Source: an uncultured Prevotellaceae bacterium
Lineage (GTDB): Bacteria; Bacteroidota; Bacteroidia; Bacteroidales; Bacteroidaceae
NCBI GenBank assembly: GCA_902768785.1
Contig: CACXMM010000029.1
Coordinates: 1 to 46,634 of the forward strand
Length of the DNA stretch: 46,634 nt
Reading direction: 5' to 3'
Shown here: positions 10,218 to 20,228 of the stretch, piece by piece
Layout of the letters: every line of letters begins with the position of its first letter
Numbering within the stretch: position 1 is the stretch's first letter
Notes under the pieces: generated by a model
What the model was told of the DNA's origin: nothing
The model's database searches: none
The model's input: only the letters and a program-made list of their open reading frames with translations
Position numbers and translations under genes: made by a program

Positions 10218-12422
10218 TTAAATGAACGCAACGGTTAATCCTGCCATCACGATGCTGACCATAGACATCAGTTTGATCAAAATGTTCAATGAAGGACCGG
10301 AAGTGTCTTTGAACGGATCACCAACGGTATCGCCCACGATGGTAGCCTTATGGGCAAAGCTGCCCTTACCCCCAAAGTTACCTTCTTCTACATTCTTCTT
10401 GGCATTGTCCCATGCACCACCGGCATTGGCCATGAATACAGCTAGGGTGAAGCCTCCTGCCAGACCACCAACCAGTAGTCCTAACACACCGGCTACACCA
10501 AGCACGCAACCTACGATGATGGGGATAATGATGGCGAGAATTGACGGGAAGATCATCTCATGCTGGGCTGCACGGGTGGAAATCTCTACGCAAGAACCGT
10601 AATCGGGTGTTCCCGTTCCTTCCAGGATACCTGCGATCTCACGGAACTGACGTCGTACTTCTTCCACCATCTTCTGGGCGGCACGTCCTACAGCTTCCAT
10701 TGTCAGTCCGCAGAACAGGAAGGCAGCCATGGCACCGATGAAAGCACCCACGAGTACCTTCGGGTTCATCAGGTTCACCTGGAAGAACTCCATGAAGTCG
10801 GGCATGGTGGCTGTCTCGGGATTGAAGATCTTCTGTGTGAGCGGATGGATGAACTGCTCACCACTTTCCATCGCACGAATCATGGCAATCTTGATTTCCT
10901 CGATATAGGATGCCAGCAGGGCGAGAGCAGTCAGGGCCGCCGAACCGATGGCGAATCCCTTACCAGTGGCAGCAGTCGTGTTACCTAAAGCATCGAGGGC
11001 ATCCGTACGGTGGCGTACCTCCTCACCTAACTCACTCATCTCAGCGTTTCCGCCAGCATTGTCGGCAATGGGCCCGTAAGCATCAGTAGCCAGTGTTATA
11101 CCCAGGGTGGAGAGCATACCGACTGCGGCGATACCAATGCCATAGAGTCCATGGGAGATACTTTCTGCACTCATGGTGAGGTCGAAACCGTTGGCGCACA
11201 TGTAACTCATCATGATAGCCACACCAATCGTGAGTACGGGAACACAGGTGGAGATCATACCTGTACCGATACCCTTGATGATCACGGTGGCAGAACCGGT
11301 GAGTCCTGCTTCTGAGATTCGCTGGGTGGGCTTGTAGCTATGAGAGGTGTAGTATTCTGTTGCCTGTCCGATGATGACACCAGCGGCCAGACCAGTAATC
11401 ACTGAGAAGGAGAGTCCTTTCCAGTTGTCGATGCCCAAAAGATAGAGAATGATAAAGGAGGCCACGGCAATCAGCACGGCCGACACATTGGTTCCCAGTG
11501 ACAACGAATGAAGCAGGTCTTTCATCGTGGCACCTTCCTTGGTGCGGACGAGGAAGATTCCCAACAGTGAGAGGAACACACCCACGGCGGCGATCAGCAT
11601 CGGAGCGATGACAGCGCGCAGCTGCATGTCACCATTCATTGCAAAGGCTGTGGCACCAAGAGCTGCTGTTGAAAGGATACTGCCGCAGTAGCTCTCGTAT
11701 AGGTCGGCACCCATTCCAGCCACATCACCTACATTGTCACCAACGTTATCTGCGATTGTGGCGGGGTTACGTGGGTCATCCTCGGGAATGTCTGCTTCCA
11801 CCTTACCTACTATGTCTGCACCCACATCGGCTGCTTTTGTATAGATGCCGCCGCCCACACGGGCAAACAAGGCCTGGGTTGAAGCTCCCATACCAAAGGT
11901 CAGCATGGTGGTAGTGATGGTGATCAAAGCCATGTTCGAGCCCTGGTAGAAATAACTCAGTACGATGAACCAGATGGCTATGTCGAGCAGTCCTAAACCT
12001 ACCACGGTGAGTCCCATCACAGCACCGGATCGGAAGGCGATCTTCAATCCGCCGTCCAGGCTCTTTCGTGCGGCATTAGCTGTACGGGCTGAAGCATATG
12101 TGGCTGTCTTCATACCGAAGAATCCGGCCAAACCAGAGAAGAATCCTCCCGTGAGGAAAGCAAACGGTACCCAAGGGTTCTGAACGCCCAGACCATAGGC
12201 CATGAAAGCGAAGAGTGCTGCCAGGGCAATAAATACGTAAATCACCACCTTGTATTGCTGCTTCAGGTACGCCATGGCACCTTTGCGCACATACTCGGCA
12301 ATCTCTCTCATACGAGGTGTTCCCTCGTCGGCCTTCATCATGCTCTTGAAGAAGAACCAAGCCATACCGAGGGCCACAAGTGAGGCGATCGGCACAAGCC
12401 AAAATACTGTTGGAATATTCAT
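10218..12422 (-). CDS. hppA: Membrane-bound ion-pumping pyrophosphatase
   Basis: The 734-residue, roughly 16-helix protein couples PPi hydrolysis to H+ and/or Na+ export. The substrate loop reads [20 protein letters not shown] and is followed by the Asp-rich [17 protein letters not shown] near residues 215-240; the second acidic cluster is [18 protein letters not shown] near the end. The sequence [20 protein letters not shown] has Ala where K+-independent enzymes have Lys, so it should be the K+-dependent type. Characterised K+-dependent enzymes from Bacteroides pump Na+ (and H+), so a Na+-linked pump is a fair inference. It follows the porin gene by 110 nt with a hairpin between. Confidence 0.96.
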   Translation of the reverse strand: MNIPTVFWLVPIASLVALGMAWFFFKSMMKADEGTPRMREIAEYVRKGAMAYLKQQYKVVIYVFIALAALFAFMAYGLGVQNPWVPFAFLTGGFFSGLAGFFGMKTATYASARTANAARKSLDGGLKIAFRSGAVMGLTVVGLGLLDIAIWFIVLSYFYQGSNMALITITTTMLTFGMGASTQALFARVGGGIYTKAADVGADIVGKVEADIPEDDPRNPATIADNVGDNVGDVAGMGADLYESYCGSILSTAALGATAFAMNGDMQLRAVIAPMLIAAVGVFLSLLGIFLVRTKEGATMKDLLHSLSLGTNVSAVLIAVASFIILYLLGIDNWKGLSFSVITGLAAGVIIGQATEYYTSHSYKPTQRISEAGLTGSATVIIKGIGTGMISTCVPVLTIGVAIMMSYMCANGFDLTMSAESISHGLYGIGIAAVGMLSTLGITLATDAYGPIADNAGGNAEMSELGEEVRHRTDALDALGNTTAATGKGFAIGSAALTALALLASYIEEIKIAMIRAMESGEQFIHPLTQKIFNPETATMPDFMEFFQVNLMNPKVLVGAFIGAMAAFLFCGLTMEAVGRAAQKMVEEVRRQFREIAGILEGTGTPDYGSCVEISTRAAQHEMIFPSILAIIIPIIVGCVLGVAGVLGLLVGGLAGGFTLAVFMANAGGAWDNAKKNVEEGNFGGKGSFAHKATIVGDTVGDPFKDTSGPSLNILIKLMSMVSIVMAGLTVAFI

Positions 12423-12460
12423 AAGTTAATAGAAATAGTGAAAATGATCCTGATAGGAGA

Positions 12461-12503
12461 GGAGCATGACTTATATATGTCCTTCATATCATCGTCATGC
12501 TCC
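12461..12503 (-). terminator. Hairpin between the porin gene and hppA
   Basis: GGAGCATGAC (12461-12470) pairs with GTCATGCTCC (12494-12503) around a 23-nt loop. It lacks a clear U run, so it may be a weak terminator, or a processing or stability element for a porin-hppA transcript. Confidence 0.55.
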
Positions 12504-12532
12504 CCCAAATGCTACTGTGGAAAAGATTCTGC

Positions 12533-13663
12533 TTAGAATCTGAAGTCAAGCTCCATATCCACTAAGTTGTAGTTGTGCTTATCGGCTGCAAGGTTGCGGT
12601 CGTTCACATGGGAATACTCCAGATGGAGTTCCAGATTCTTGGTGAAGAAATAGTTCAGACCACACTCTACCTGATTGACAGAACTTCCCCATTCCTTCGA
12701 TACGCGATAGGTCTGGTATCGGGCTTTGGCGTGGAGCTTCGATTTGATCAGAGGCACGATACCGAAGCAATACCATCCATCAGCCTTGTCGCCCAAATCA
12801 TAGTTGATGACGTTACTGCCAACCACACCGGAGCCCCATCCTTGTGAGTGCAGATACTCAGCGCGGAAAGTGAATTCGTCCTTATCGTATTCGGCAGAGA
12901 TACAGTAGCGGTTCAGGGGCACGTTCTCGTTGGTCCCCTCAATTGTTGTCATACCGCCATGACTTCCCTTCCATCCAAAGGCACCGATGCGCACACCCTT
13001 GATGGGCATCACCCAAAGACCACCAATAATATCTTTCTGATTATTTTTGTCACTACGGTTAACACCTTCACCGTTATAGACACCCACTTGGTAATGGAGC
13101 AGCTTGCGTCCATTGGCATTTGGCAGGATGTCACCAGACAACTGGATACCGATGTCGCGTCCACCACTGGATTTCTCACCGGCACGGTCACCGAAGCCTG
13201 AGAGACGGTTAATAACGTCGGCATAGCCTCTCCAACCTTGTGTGATGGGGTGTGTTGGGTTCTCAAAGGTAAAGGCGCGCTTGAACTGTCCTACACGAAC
13301 TTTGAACTCAGGGAATTTCCTCCACTCTGCATAGAGGTCAACCAACTGTACGGTAGGTTCTGCGGGACCTTTGGCATTGGTGCCCTGAATCTGGGCGCGC
13401 CAGTCGAAGTCACCAATCTTACCATCGAGGATGAAACGGGCCAGTCGCAAGTTGAAGCTGTTTGTATGGGCATTGTCCTTGTCCTGGGCCTGATACTGAA
13501 GCATGCCATAACCACTGAATTTAATGTTCTGAACCCACTGAGGTAGTTCTATAGCCTTCTTCTCATTTGTGTTTTGTACTTCCTCTACTTCGGGATACGT
13601 TTCAGCACTGACTGACATCGTAAAGAATGCCAACAGCAGCATGAGCATTGTTTTTTTAATCAT
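12533..13663 (-). CDS. Outer-membrane porin, phosphate-selective OprO/OprP-like
   Basis: The 376-residue protein has a signal peptide (MIKKTMLMLLLAFFTMSVSA) followed by a beta-strand-rich barrel that ends in Phe (MELDFRF), as outer-membrane barrels do. The early motif IKFSGYGMLQYQ, then RLARFILDGKIGDFDWRAQI, VQLVDLYAEWRKFPEFKVRVGQFKRAF and the later GLNYFFTKNLELHLEYSHVNDR, are typical of the porin O/P family common in Bacteroidota. Phosphate selectivity is the family label and not shown here. A full consensus promoter precedes it. If co-transcribed with hppA, it would pair an anion porin with a PPi-driven pump; that link is speculative. Confidence 0.88.
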   Translation of the reverse strand: MIKKTMLMLLLAFFTMSVSAETYPEVEEVQNTNEKKAIELPQWVQNIKFSGYGMLQYQAQDKDNAHTNSFNLRLARFILDGKIGDFDWRAQIQGTNAKGPAEPTVQLVDLYAEWRKFPEFKVRVGQFKRAFTFENPTHPITQGWRGYADVINRLSGFGDRAGEKSSGGRDIGIQLSGDILPNANGRKLLHYQVGVYNGEGVNRSDKNNQKDIIGGLWVMPIKGVRIGAFGWKGSHGGMTTIEGTNENVPLNRYCISAEYDKDEFTFRAEYLHSQGWGSGVVGSNVINYDLGDKADGWYCFGIVPLIKSKLHAKARYQTYRVSKEWGSSVNQVECGLNYFFTKNLELHLEYSHVNDRNLAADKHNYNLVDMELDFRF

Positions 13664-13710
13664 GGCGTATTATTTTAAGTTAATAGAATAGATGATTTGG
13701 TAATTTTCTG

Positions 13711-13742
13711 CAAATATAATTAAATATTTCGAAACTACCAAA
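13711..13742 (-). promoter_or_regulatory. Promoter of the porin gene
   Basis: The minus strand reads TTTG (13742-13739), 20 nt, TATATTTG (13718-13711), a full consensus. The predicted leader is about 40 nt. Confidence 0.8.
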
Positions 13743-13761
13743 TTTATTTGGGTGAATAAGG

Positions 13762-15243
13762 TTAAATTTTTTGCAAGAGTGCCACATTCTCCACATGAGG
13801 AGTGTGGGGGAACATGTCAACCGGTTGAATGGCTGTCACCTGATATTGCTCACTGAGCAACTGAATGTCACGTGCCTGTGTGGCAGGATTACAACTCACA
13901 TAAACGATCCGTTGGGGTGCTGCTCTCAGGATGGTCTGGATCACATCGGGATGCATACCGGCACGTGGCGGGTCGGTGATGATGATGTCAGGACGACCAT
14001 GTCGGTTGATGAAATCGTCGCTCAGCACGTCTTTCATGTCACCTGCATAAAATAAAGTGTTGTTAATATGGTTGATCTGAGAATTGACCTTTGCATCTTC
14101 AATGGCCTCGGGTACATATTCGATGCCGATCACCTTGTCGGCTTGTCTTGCTACGAAGTTGGCAATGGTTCCAGTGCCAGTATAGAGATCGTAAATTAGT
14201 GGTAGCCTCATCTCTCCGTTCTCTGTTGGAGCCAGGGCAAACTCCCTCACAACCTTGTAGAGATGATAAGCCTGCTCAGTATTCGTTTGGTAGAAACTCT
14301 TGGGACCGACCTTGAACCGAAGGTCTTCCATTTGCTCGAAGATATAGTCGTTACCCTTAAATACTTTGATGTTCTGGTCGCCTATTGTGTCGTTTCCCTT
14401 TTGGTTGTCGAGATATAATAAAGAGCTGATCTGCGGGAACTTATCACCAAGATGTTGGAGCATAGCGTAAATCATCTCCCACTGTTCATCAACACTCATC
14501 TTCTCGTCTTCGTCTGTGTGGTCAGGGGTGATGGGTGCATGGTCGATGTGCATCTGTGCAATCACCATCCATTCGCCTGTGTTGGAATTTCTAACGATAA
14601 TGTCTCGAAGCATACCTGTCTGCGCTCTGAGGTCAAAGAAACTAATACCATGTTCCAGTGCATAGTCGAAAACCTCCTGCCGGATCTGGTTCTGCAGGTC
14701 GTCCATCAGATAGCACTTCGTAATAGGAAGCACCTTGTCGAAAGCTCCGGTAATATGGAATCCCAGGGCGTCCCTTTGAAACTCCCTGCCGCTCTGTATC
14801 TCCTCAAGGGTGAGATAACGCCGGTTGGAGGCACCGAAGTCGAGCTTGTTGCGATACTCCCATTGATGAACGGAACCGAGAATGGGTCGGAACGGTGGTA
14901 ACTTGATCTTACCGATGCGAGTCAGCTGGTCTTTTACCTGCTGCTCTTTCATCTTCAGCTGCTCCTCGTAAGGCAGGTTCTGCCACCGGCATCCACCACA
15001 GATACCGAAATGCTCGCATCGTGGAATCGCGCGTACCTTACTATATTTTATAAATCTGACAACCTCACCTTCAGCATAATTGTGCTTTTTCCTGCGAATC
15101 CGTACGTCAACAATGTCGCCAGGCACACAAAAAGGGACGAACACAACAAGCTCATTCCAGTGAAACAACGAGTTGCCAGCGGCGGCGCATGATTCAATCT
15201 CCACTCCTTCCAAAATGGGAAACGGTTTCTTTTTCCTGCTCAT
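13762..15243 (-). CDS. rlmD: 23S rRNA (uracil-5-)-methyltransferase, RlmD/RumA type
   Basis: The 493-residue protein has an N-terminal TRAM-like beta domain (VPGDIVDVRIRRKKHNYAEGEVV). An Fe-S cluster motif follows near residues 76-85 (CEHFGICGGC). The C-terminal SAM-dependent domain has DLYTGTGTIANFVA, IGIEYVPEAIEDAKVN, DPPRAGMHPDVI and the catalytic Cys in VSCNPATQARD. The family methylates U1939 or U747 of 23S rRNA, or U54 of tRNA; which site this one uses cannot be told from sequence alone. I chose the ATG at 15243 (MSRKKKPF) because a -7 box overlaps the upstream frame extension at 15265-15272. Confidence 0.88.
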   Translation of the reverse strand: MSRKKKPFPILEGVEIESCAAAGNSLFHWNELVVFVPFCVPGDIVDVRIRRKKHNYAEGEVVRFIKYSKVRAIPRCEHFGICGGCRWQNLPYEEQLKMKEQQVKDQLTRIGKIKLPPFRPILGSVHQWEYRNKLDFGASNRRYLTLEEIQSGREFQRDALGFHITGAFDKVLPITKCYLMDDLQNQIRQEVFDYALEHGISFFDLRAQTGMLRDIIVRNSNTGEWMVIAQMHIDHAPITPDHTDEDEKMSVDEQWEMIYAMLQHLGDKFPQISSLLYLDNQKGNDTIGDQNIKVFKGNDYIFEQMEDLRFKVGPKSFYQTNTEQAYHLYKVVREFALAPTENGEMRLPLIYDLYTGTGTIANFVARQADKVIGIEYVPEAIEDAKVNSQINHINNTLFYAGDMKDVLSDDFINRHGRPDIIITDPPRAGMHPDVIQTILRAAPQRIVYVSCNPATQARDIQLLSEQYQVTAIQPVDMFPHTPHVENVALLQKI

Positions 15244-15264
15244 TTCGATTACTGCAATTTGGTG

Positions 15265-15272
15265 CAAAGTTA
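15265..15272 (-). promoter_or_regulatory. -7 box of the rlmD-type gene
   Basis: TAACTTTG on the minus strand lies 21 nt before the ATG at 15243. The upstream TTTG element is not clear. Confidence 0.5.
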
Positions 15273-15373
15273 CGAATAATCTTTGGTAATCTACAGAATA
15301 TGCGGTTAAAAAATAAAAATCGCAAGATATTTCTAAAAATGCAAAGTCAACATAGCAAATTCATGTCTAAATA

Positions 15374-15405
15374 TTTGGAGGTATCGGAGAAATTCTGTAT
15401 ATTTG
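15374..15405 (+). promoter_or_regulatory. Promoter of ppdK
   Basis: TTTG (15374-15377), 20 nt, TATATTTG (15398-15405) is a full Bacteroidota consensus. The transcript should start near 15410, giving a leader of about 45 nt and ruling out the in-frame upstream start at 15403. Confidence 0.85.
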
Positions 15406-15453
15406 CACGTTAAATACGACCAACTTAATATTATAGTAATACATTATAAATCT

Positions 15454-18099
15454 ATGAGCGAAAAAAGAGTTTATCTTTTCGGTAATGGAAAAGCCGAAGG
15501 AAATGCACAAATGCGTGAGGCACTGGGTGGCAAGGGTGCAAACCTTGCTGAAATGAACCTGATTGGTGTACCCGTTCCTCCAGGTTTCACAATCACTACT
15601 GATTGCTGCAACGAGTATTATCAGGTAGGTCAGGAGAAGATCATGAAGGTCTTGAATGACGATGTGATGAATGCCGTTAAGCACATCGAGGAGTTAATGA
15701 ACAGCAAGTTCGGCGACAAGGAGAACCCGCTGTTGGTATCTGTACGTTCTGGTGCCCGTGCTTCCATGCCAGGTATGATGGACACTATCCTGAACTTAGG
15801 TCTGAACGACGAAGTGGCTGAGGGTATGGTGAAGAAGACCAACAATCCGCACTTCGTTTATGACTCTTACCGTCGTTTCGTACAGATGTACGGTGACGTT
15901 GTACTCGAGATGAAGCCCGTGAACAAGACCGATATCGATCCGTTCGAGGAGATCATCGAGAAGGTTAAAAAGGAAAGTGGTGTTGTGCTGGATAAGGACC
16001 TCTCTGTTGAGGATCTGAAGAAACTGGTTCAGTTGTTCAAGGCTGCCATCAAGGAGCGCACAGGTAAGGACTTCCCCAACGATCCCATCGAGCAGTTGTG
16101 GGGCGCCATCTGCGCAGTGTTCCGTTCTTGGATGAACGAGCGTGCTATCCTGTATCGTAAGATGGAGGGTATTCCTGATGAGTGGGGTACTGCCGTATCC
16201 GTGATGGCCATGGTGTTCGGTAACATGGGTGACACCTCTGCAACAGGTGTTTGCTTCAGCCGTGATGCTGCCAATGGTGAGAACCTGTTCAACGGTGAGT
16301 ATCTGGTGAACGCACAGGGTGAGGACGTTGTGGCTGGTATCCGTACCCCACAGCAGATCACGAAGATCGGTTCTCAGCGCTGGGCTGAGCGCCTGAATGG
16401 TATCCAGGATAAACTGGAGCATCACTACCATGACATGCAGGATATGGAGTTCACCGTTCAAGAAGGTAAGCTCTGGTTCCTCCAGACTCGTAATGGTAAG
16501 CGTACAGGTGCTGCTATGGTGAAGATTGCCATTGATCTGCTCCATGAGGGTATGATTGACGAGAAGACCGCCATCATGCGCTGCGAGCCCCAGAAACTCG
16601 ACGAGTTGCTGCACCCCGTATTCGATAAGAAGGCTCTCTCTTCTGCTAAGGTGATTGCTCAGGGTCTGCCCGCATCTCCCGGTGCCGCTTGTGGTCAGAT
16701 CGTGTTCCACGCTGACGATGCTGAGGCTTGGCACAACGATGGTCACAAGGTTATCCTCGTTCGTATCGAGACCTCGCCGGAGGACCTCGCCGGTATGGCT
16801 TCTGCAGAGGGTATCCTGACAGCTCGTGGCGGTATGACCTCTCACGCTGCCGTTGTGGCTCGTGGTATGGGTAAGTGCTGTGTATCAGGTGTAGGTTCGC
16901 TGAATGTCAGCTACAAGGACAAGACTGTCGAGATCGACGGCGTTGTCTATAAGGAGGGTGACTACATCTCTCTGAACGGTACCACTGGTCAGGTTTACGC
17001 TGGTGAGGTGCCTACGAAGGCTGCTGAGCTCTCTGGTGACTTCAAGGAACTGATGGATCTCTGCGACAAATATACCAAGCTGCAGGTTCGTACCAATGCT
17101 GATACACCGCGTGATGCCCAGCTGGCTCGTAACTTCGGTGCCAAGGGTATTGGTCTGACTCGTACTGAGCACATGTTCTTCGAGGACAAGAAGATCATTG
17201 CTATGCGTGAGATGATCCTCGCTGACAGTGTTGCTGGACGTGAGAAGGCATTGGCTAAGTTGCTGCCTTATCAGAAAGCTGACTTCAAGGGTATCCTCGA
17301 GGCTATGGACGGTCTGCCCGTGAACATCCGTCTGCTCGATCCTCCTCTCCATGAGTTCGTACCCCATGATCTGGCTGGTCAGGAGACTATGGCTAAGGAG
17401 ATGGGTGTCAGTGTAGAGGATATCAAGCGCCGTGTTGACTCTCTCGCAGAGAACAACCCGATGCTGGGTCACCGTGGTTGCCGTCTGGGTATCACATTCC
17501 CGGAGATCACTTCTATGCAGACCAAGGCTATCTTGGGAGCTGCCTGCGAACTGAAGAAGGAAGGTAAGAACCCGATGCCGGAGATCATGGTTCCACTGAT
17601 TGGTACTCTCTACGAGCTGAAGCAGCAGAAAGAGGTGATCCAGTACGCTGCCAAGGAAACCTTCGCCGAGTATGGCATCGAGGTTGAGTTCGAGATCGGT
17701 ACGATGATTGAGATCCCGCGTGCTGCCTTGACAGCTGATCGTATAGCTACAGAGGCTCAGTACTTCTCATTCGGTACCAATGACCTGACTCAGATGACCT
17801 TCGGTTACAGCCGTGACGATATTGCTTCGTTCCTGCCCGTATATCTTGACAAGAAGATTCTGAAAGTTGACCCGTTCCAGGTACTCGACCAGACAGGTGT
17901 TGGTAAGCTGATCAAGTATGCCGTGAAGGAAGGTCGCGCCGTACGTCCGGAACTCCGCTGCGGTATCTGCGGTGAGCACGGTGGTGAGCCCAGCTCTGTG
18001 AAGTTCTGTGCTAAGATAGGCATGAACTATGCATCTTGCTCTCCGTTCCGCGTACCTATCGCACGTCTCGCCGCCGCCCAGGCTGCAGTCGAGGAGTAA
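15454..18099 (+). CDS. ppdK: Pyruvate, phosphate dikinase
   Basis: The 881-residue enzyme interconverts pyruvate + ATP + Pi and PEP + AMP + PPi. The N-terminal ATP-grasp domain begins with FGNGKAEGNAQMREALGGKG and has the SVRSGARASMPGMMDTILNLG loop. The central phosphohistidine domain has GGMTSHAAVVARGMGKCCVSG with the swivelling His near residue 465. The C-terminal PEP/pyruvate barrel includes GIGLTRTEHMFF, GTNDLTQMTFGYSRDD and the active-site Cys loop RCGICGEHGGEPSS. Length is normal. It has its own promoter and terminator, so it is monocistronic. With hppA and nifJ nearby it fits a PPi-linked glycolysis, PPDK acting in either direction. Confidence 0.97.
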   Translation: MSEKRVYLFGNGKAEGNAQMREALGGKGANLAEMNLIGVPVPPGFTITTDCCNEYYQVGQEKIMKVLNDDVMNAVKHIEELMNSKFGDKENPLLVSVRSGARASMPGMMDTILNLGLNDEVAEGMVKKTNNPHFVYDSYRRFVQMYGDVVLEMKPVNKTDIDPFEEIIEKVKKESGVVLDKDLSVEDLKKLVQLFKAAIKERTGKDFPNDPIEQLWGAICAVFRSWMNERAILYRKMEGIPDEWGTAVSVMAMVFGNMGDTSATGVCFSRDAANGENLFNGEYLVNAQGEDVVAGIRTPQQITKIGSQRWAERLNGIQDKLEHHYHDMQDMEFTVQEGKLWFLQTRNGKRTGAAMVKIAIDLLHEGMIDEKTAIMRCEPQKLDELLHPVFDKKALSSAKVIAQGLPASPGAACGQIVFHADDAEAWHNDGHKVILVRIETSPEDLAGMASAEGILTARGGMTSHAAVVARGMGKCCVSGVGSLNVSYKDKTVEIDGVVYKEGDYISLNGTTGQVYAGEVPTKAAELSGDFKELMDLCDKYTKLQVRTNADTPRDAQLARNFGAKGIGLTRTEHMFFEDKKIIAMREMILADSVAGREKALAKLLPYQKADFKGILEAMDGLPVNIRLLDPPLHEFVPHDLAGQETMAKEMGVSVEDIKRRVDSLAENNPMLGHRGCRLGITFPEITSMQTKAILGAACELKKEGKNPMPEIMVPLIGTLYELKQQKEVIQYAAKETFAEYGIEVEFEIGTMIEIPRAALTADRIATEAQYFSFGTNDLTQMTFGYSRDDIASFLPVYLDKKILKVDPFQVLDQTGVGKLIKYAVKEGRAVRPELRCGICGEHGGEPSSVKFCAKIGMNYASCSPFRVPIARLAAAQAAVEE

Positions 18100-18126
18100 T
18101 AGAAGGATTCATATAATTAGCAAAAT

Positions 18127-18171
18127 ACGAGGCAAGTACTTGGCGAACAGGTACTTGCCTCGTTTCTTTTT
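18127..18171 (+). terminator. Intrinsic terminator of ppdK
   Basis: ACGAGGCAAGTAC (18127-18139) pairs with GTACTTGCCTCGT (18151-18163), a 13-bp perfect stem with an 11-nt loop. A T-rich tail (TTCTTTTT) follows. Confidence 0.9.
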
Positions 18172-18176
18172 GCTCA

Positions 18177-18200
18177 TGAGGGTGTGTTGACACACCCTCA
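18177..18200 (-). terminator. Hairpin sharing its core with the nifJ terminator
   Basis: TGAGGGTGTGT (18177-18187) pairs perfectly with ACACACCCTCA (18190-18200) over a 2-nt loop. It sits 31 nt past the stop of the leftward lipoprotein gene and lacks a U tail. Its GAGGGTGTGT core is shared with 1970-2004, suggesting a dispersed terminator-like repeat. Confidence 0.6.
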
Positions 18201-18230
18201 GAAAAGCACTATGGTAATTGTTTCACAGTG

Positions 18231-20228
18231 TTACTTTAATATCTGTGCACTGATGGTTGAGATTTCAGTGGTGGCATCAGTTTCATTCTGCCCCTGCTCT
18301 ACCTTGATGTTCTCGTATTTCCAGTTACCCACTATCTTGTTGTTTTGATTGGGGTCGATGGCTTGATAGGTGAGGGCATATGTACCTTCGGGCAGGCTCT
18401 TTTTCGCAACTTCGTTCATGTTGTATGAACTGGATATTGTTGCATAGATGGGCGCATCCACTCCCTGTGCAGTGAACTCCGGCTGCTTGTAGATCTTGAT
18501 GTTGCCTATGGTGTAGGATGATGCAGCATTCTTTAGGGCGATCATACCCCATGGTGTACGGTCGGGATTAGGTAGTTTATCTGAATGTGTAAACCAACCA
18601 TCGGGGCTGACAATGTAGCCGTTGTAGGTCTTCTTGTTGCTGTCGTAGTGTTTGGCTCCGCGCCAATGGTACCAAGATGCGAAGACGGGCTTCACCTTCA
18701 CACACAGGTTGAAGTTGACAGGGCTGTTATCATCGACTCCGAGGTTGCTGCTACGTGGCACACGCCATATCCAAGCGGTGTTGGCAGAGAACTCTGTGTG
18801 GACGATAGCTGGGAAGTTAGCGTTGGTGGCAGCTTCACTCTCATAGTCATCGTCTTCGAGTTGCACATTCTGGGCTGTATAGCGGAAGGATGGATAGGTA
18901 GAGATTGTGTTGCGCTCGTAACCGATCGATTTGAGTGAGTAGCTCACATCGCTCGTCCACTCGAGATTGAAACCTACGTTGCCAGAAGCTTTAAAACCTT
19001 CTTTGCCGTATTCACCTGAGAGGGAACCGTTGATTCCCCAGTTGAAACCATTGGAATAGGAGTATTCGGTATTCTGATTGTCGGGGATGGGGTGCTTGTA
19101 GTACTGAATCTTGTCGGCGATGGAATTGTTGTTGGCATCGAGCAACTCATATTCCACGGTCATGTTATCAAACCAATAAGCGTAGATGCGGCATCGTCCC
19201 CAGCTGAAGAGGCCTCCCTTCCGGGCTGCTACCTCCCACAGAGGCTTGATGTGAGGCGTGATTTCGCTTCTTACCATGTAGTAATCGCCTGCCTTGCTCT
19301 GCCCGTTGCTCGACAGTATATAGGCAGAACTTACCCAGTACTTGAAGGTCACCGAACTGTTTTTGTTCCAGTAGTAATCCTTCTCGATGCAGTGGTTCAG
19401 GCTGATAGGGATGTCTTTCACGAAGAAGTAGCCGTCTTCCACTTCCATCTTCATTTCACTGCTGTCATCGCCGGCACGTGTGGCTTTACGTGAAGTGTCT
19501 TCGCTGATGTCTTCAATGAAATCGATGAAGGGGTCGAGACGTGCCTGATAATAGTTATAGTTCTGATCATAGTCGTTGTCGTACAGATACTCCGTATTCT
19601 TCATCTCCGAATTTGCAGGGAACTGCTCGTTGTACTGACGAATAGATTCCCATTCATCAGCCGACATCTCCTTGATTTCGTCTGTGTATTTCCCATCAAA
19701 CTCAGGCTCCTCATACATCGTGTAATGCTGCTCATACTTATTGTAAGCAAAGAAAACCTCATCCATTTCCTGGTTGTCACAGAAATCCTCGCTGTCATTA
19801 TCATCATCGTCCCAGTAACCTTCCTCGCCGTCGTCCTTATCATCCAGATAATCATTACCTAAGGCGTCGAAGCCATCTTCCGAAGGACGCATCATGACGA
19901 TGAGACCACCACGTCTGTAGAAATCGCCCAGTTCCTCGAGTTTTGGAAGTGCAGTAGAGGTGCTGACGAAAGCGACCTCAGCCTCACGAAGGTCTTGGGT
20001 CTGATTGGGGAAACGTTGACGGATGACATCCTGCAAATCGGGGTCTTCATGTTCGATGCCTGAAATGTAGGTGAGTTTGTTACATGGTTCCCACTCCTCC
20101 AATTGCTGCTGTTTGATGTCGGTTTTGTCATTTGATGAAGTGTCGTCATCGTCAGAGCACGATGTTATCACACCTGTGCCGCAAATAGTCAGGATGGCAG
20201 CAAGCATCCACAGAATCTTTCTATTCAT
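18231..20228 (-). CDS. Acidic surface lipoprotein with a leukocidin-like pore-forming region (tentative)
   Basis: The 665-residue protein has a lipoprotein signal (MNRKILWMLAAILTICGTGV, then ITSC). The lipidated Cys is followed by SDDDD, which matches the export signal that places Bacteroidota lipoproteins on the cell surface or in vesicles. Residues ~60-110 form an alpha/beta part; residues ~120-240 are extremely Asp/Glu/Tyr-rich. From about 265 the chain is beta-rich. Residues ~390-440 (YSYSNGFNWGINGSLSGE, then GKEGFKASGNVGFNLEWTSD and VSYSLKS) have the alternating, Gly/Ser-rich pattern of the stem of leukocidin/alpha-haemolysin beta-barrel toxins. Aromatic-rich strands follow (WIWRVPR, PVFASWYHWRG), as in the rim region. 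The toxin resemblance is my pattern reading, unproven. It is transcribed alone. Confidence 0.55.
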   Translation of the reverse strand: MNRKILWMLAAILTICGTGVITSCSDDDDTSSNDKTDIKQQQLEEWEPCNKLTYISGIEHEDPDLQDVIRQRFPNQTQDLREAEVAFVSTSTALPKLEELGDFYRRGGLIVMMRPSEDGFDALGNDYLDDKDDGEEGYWDDDDNDSEDFCDNQEMDEVFFAYNKYEQHYTMYEEPEFDGKYTDEIKEMSADEWESIRQYNEQFPANSEMKNTEYLYDNDYDQNYNYYQARLDPFIDFIEDISEDTSRKATRAGDDSSEMKMEVEDGYFFVKDIPISLNHCIEKDYYWNKNSSVTFKYWVSSAYILSSNGQSKAGDYYMVRSEITPHIKPLWEVAARKGGLFSWGRCRIYAYWFDNMTVEYELLDANNNSIADKIQYYKHPIPDNQNTEYSYSNGFNWGINGSLSGEYGKEGFKASGNVGFNLEWTSDVSYSLKSIGYERNTISTYPSFRYTAQNVQLEDDDYESEAATNANFPAIVHTEFSANTAWIWRVPRSSNLGVDDNSPVNFNLCVKVKPVFASWYHWRGAKHYDSNKKTYNGYIVSPDGWFTHSDKLPNPDRTPWGMIALKNAASSYTIGNIKIYKQPEFTAQGVDAPIYATISSSYNMNEVAKKSLPEGTYALTYQAIDPNQNNKIVGNWKYENIKVEQGQNETDATTEISTISAQILK

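Noticed and set aside
15796-16845. Long open frame (349 codons) antisense to ppdK
   Set aside because: It lies opposite a strongly conserved gene, its translation shows no domain, signal or plausible start, and long antisense frames are a by-product of the codon use of ppdK.
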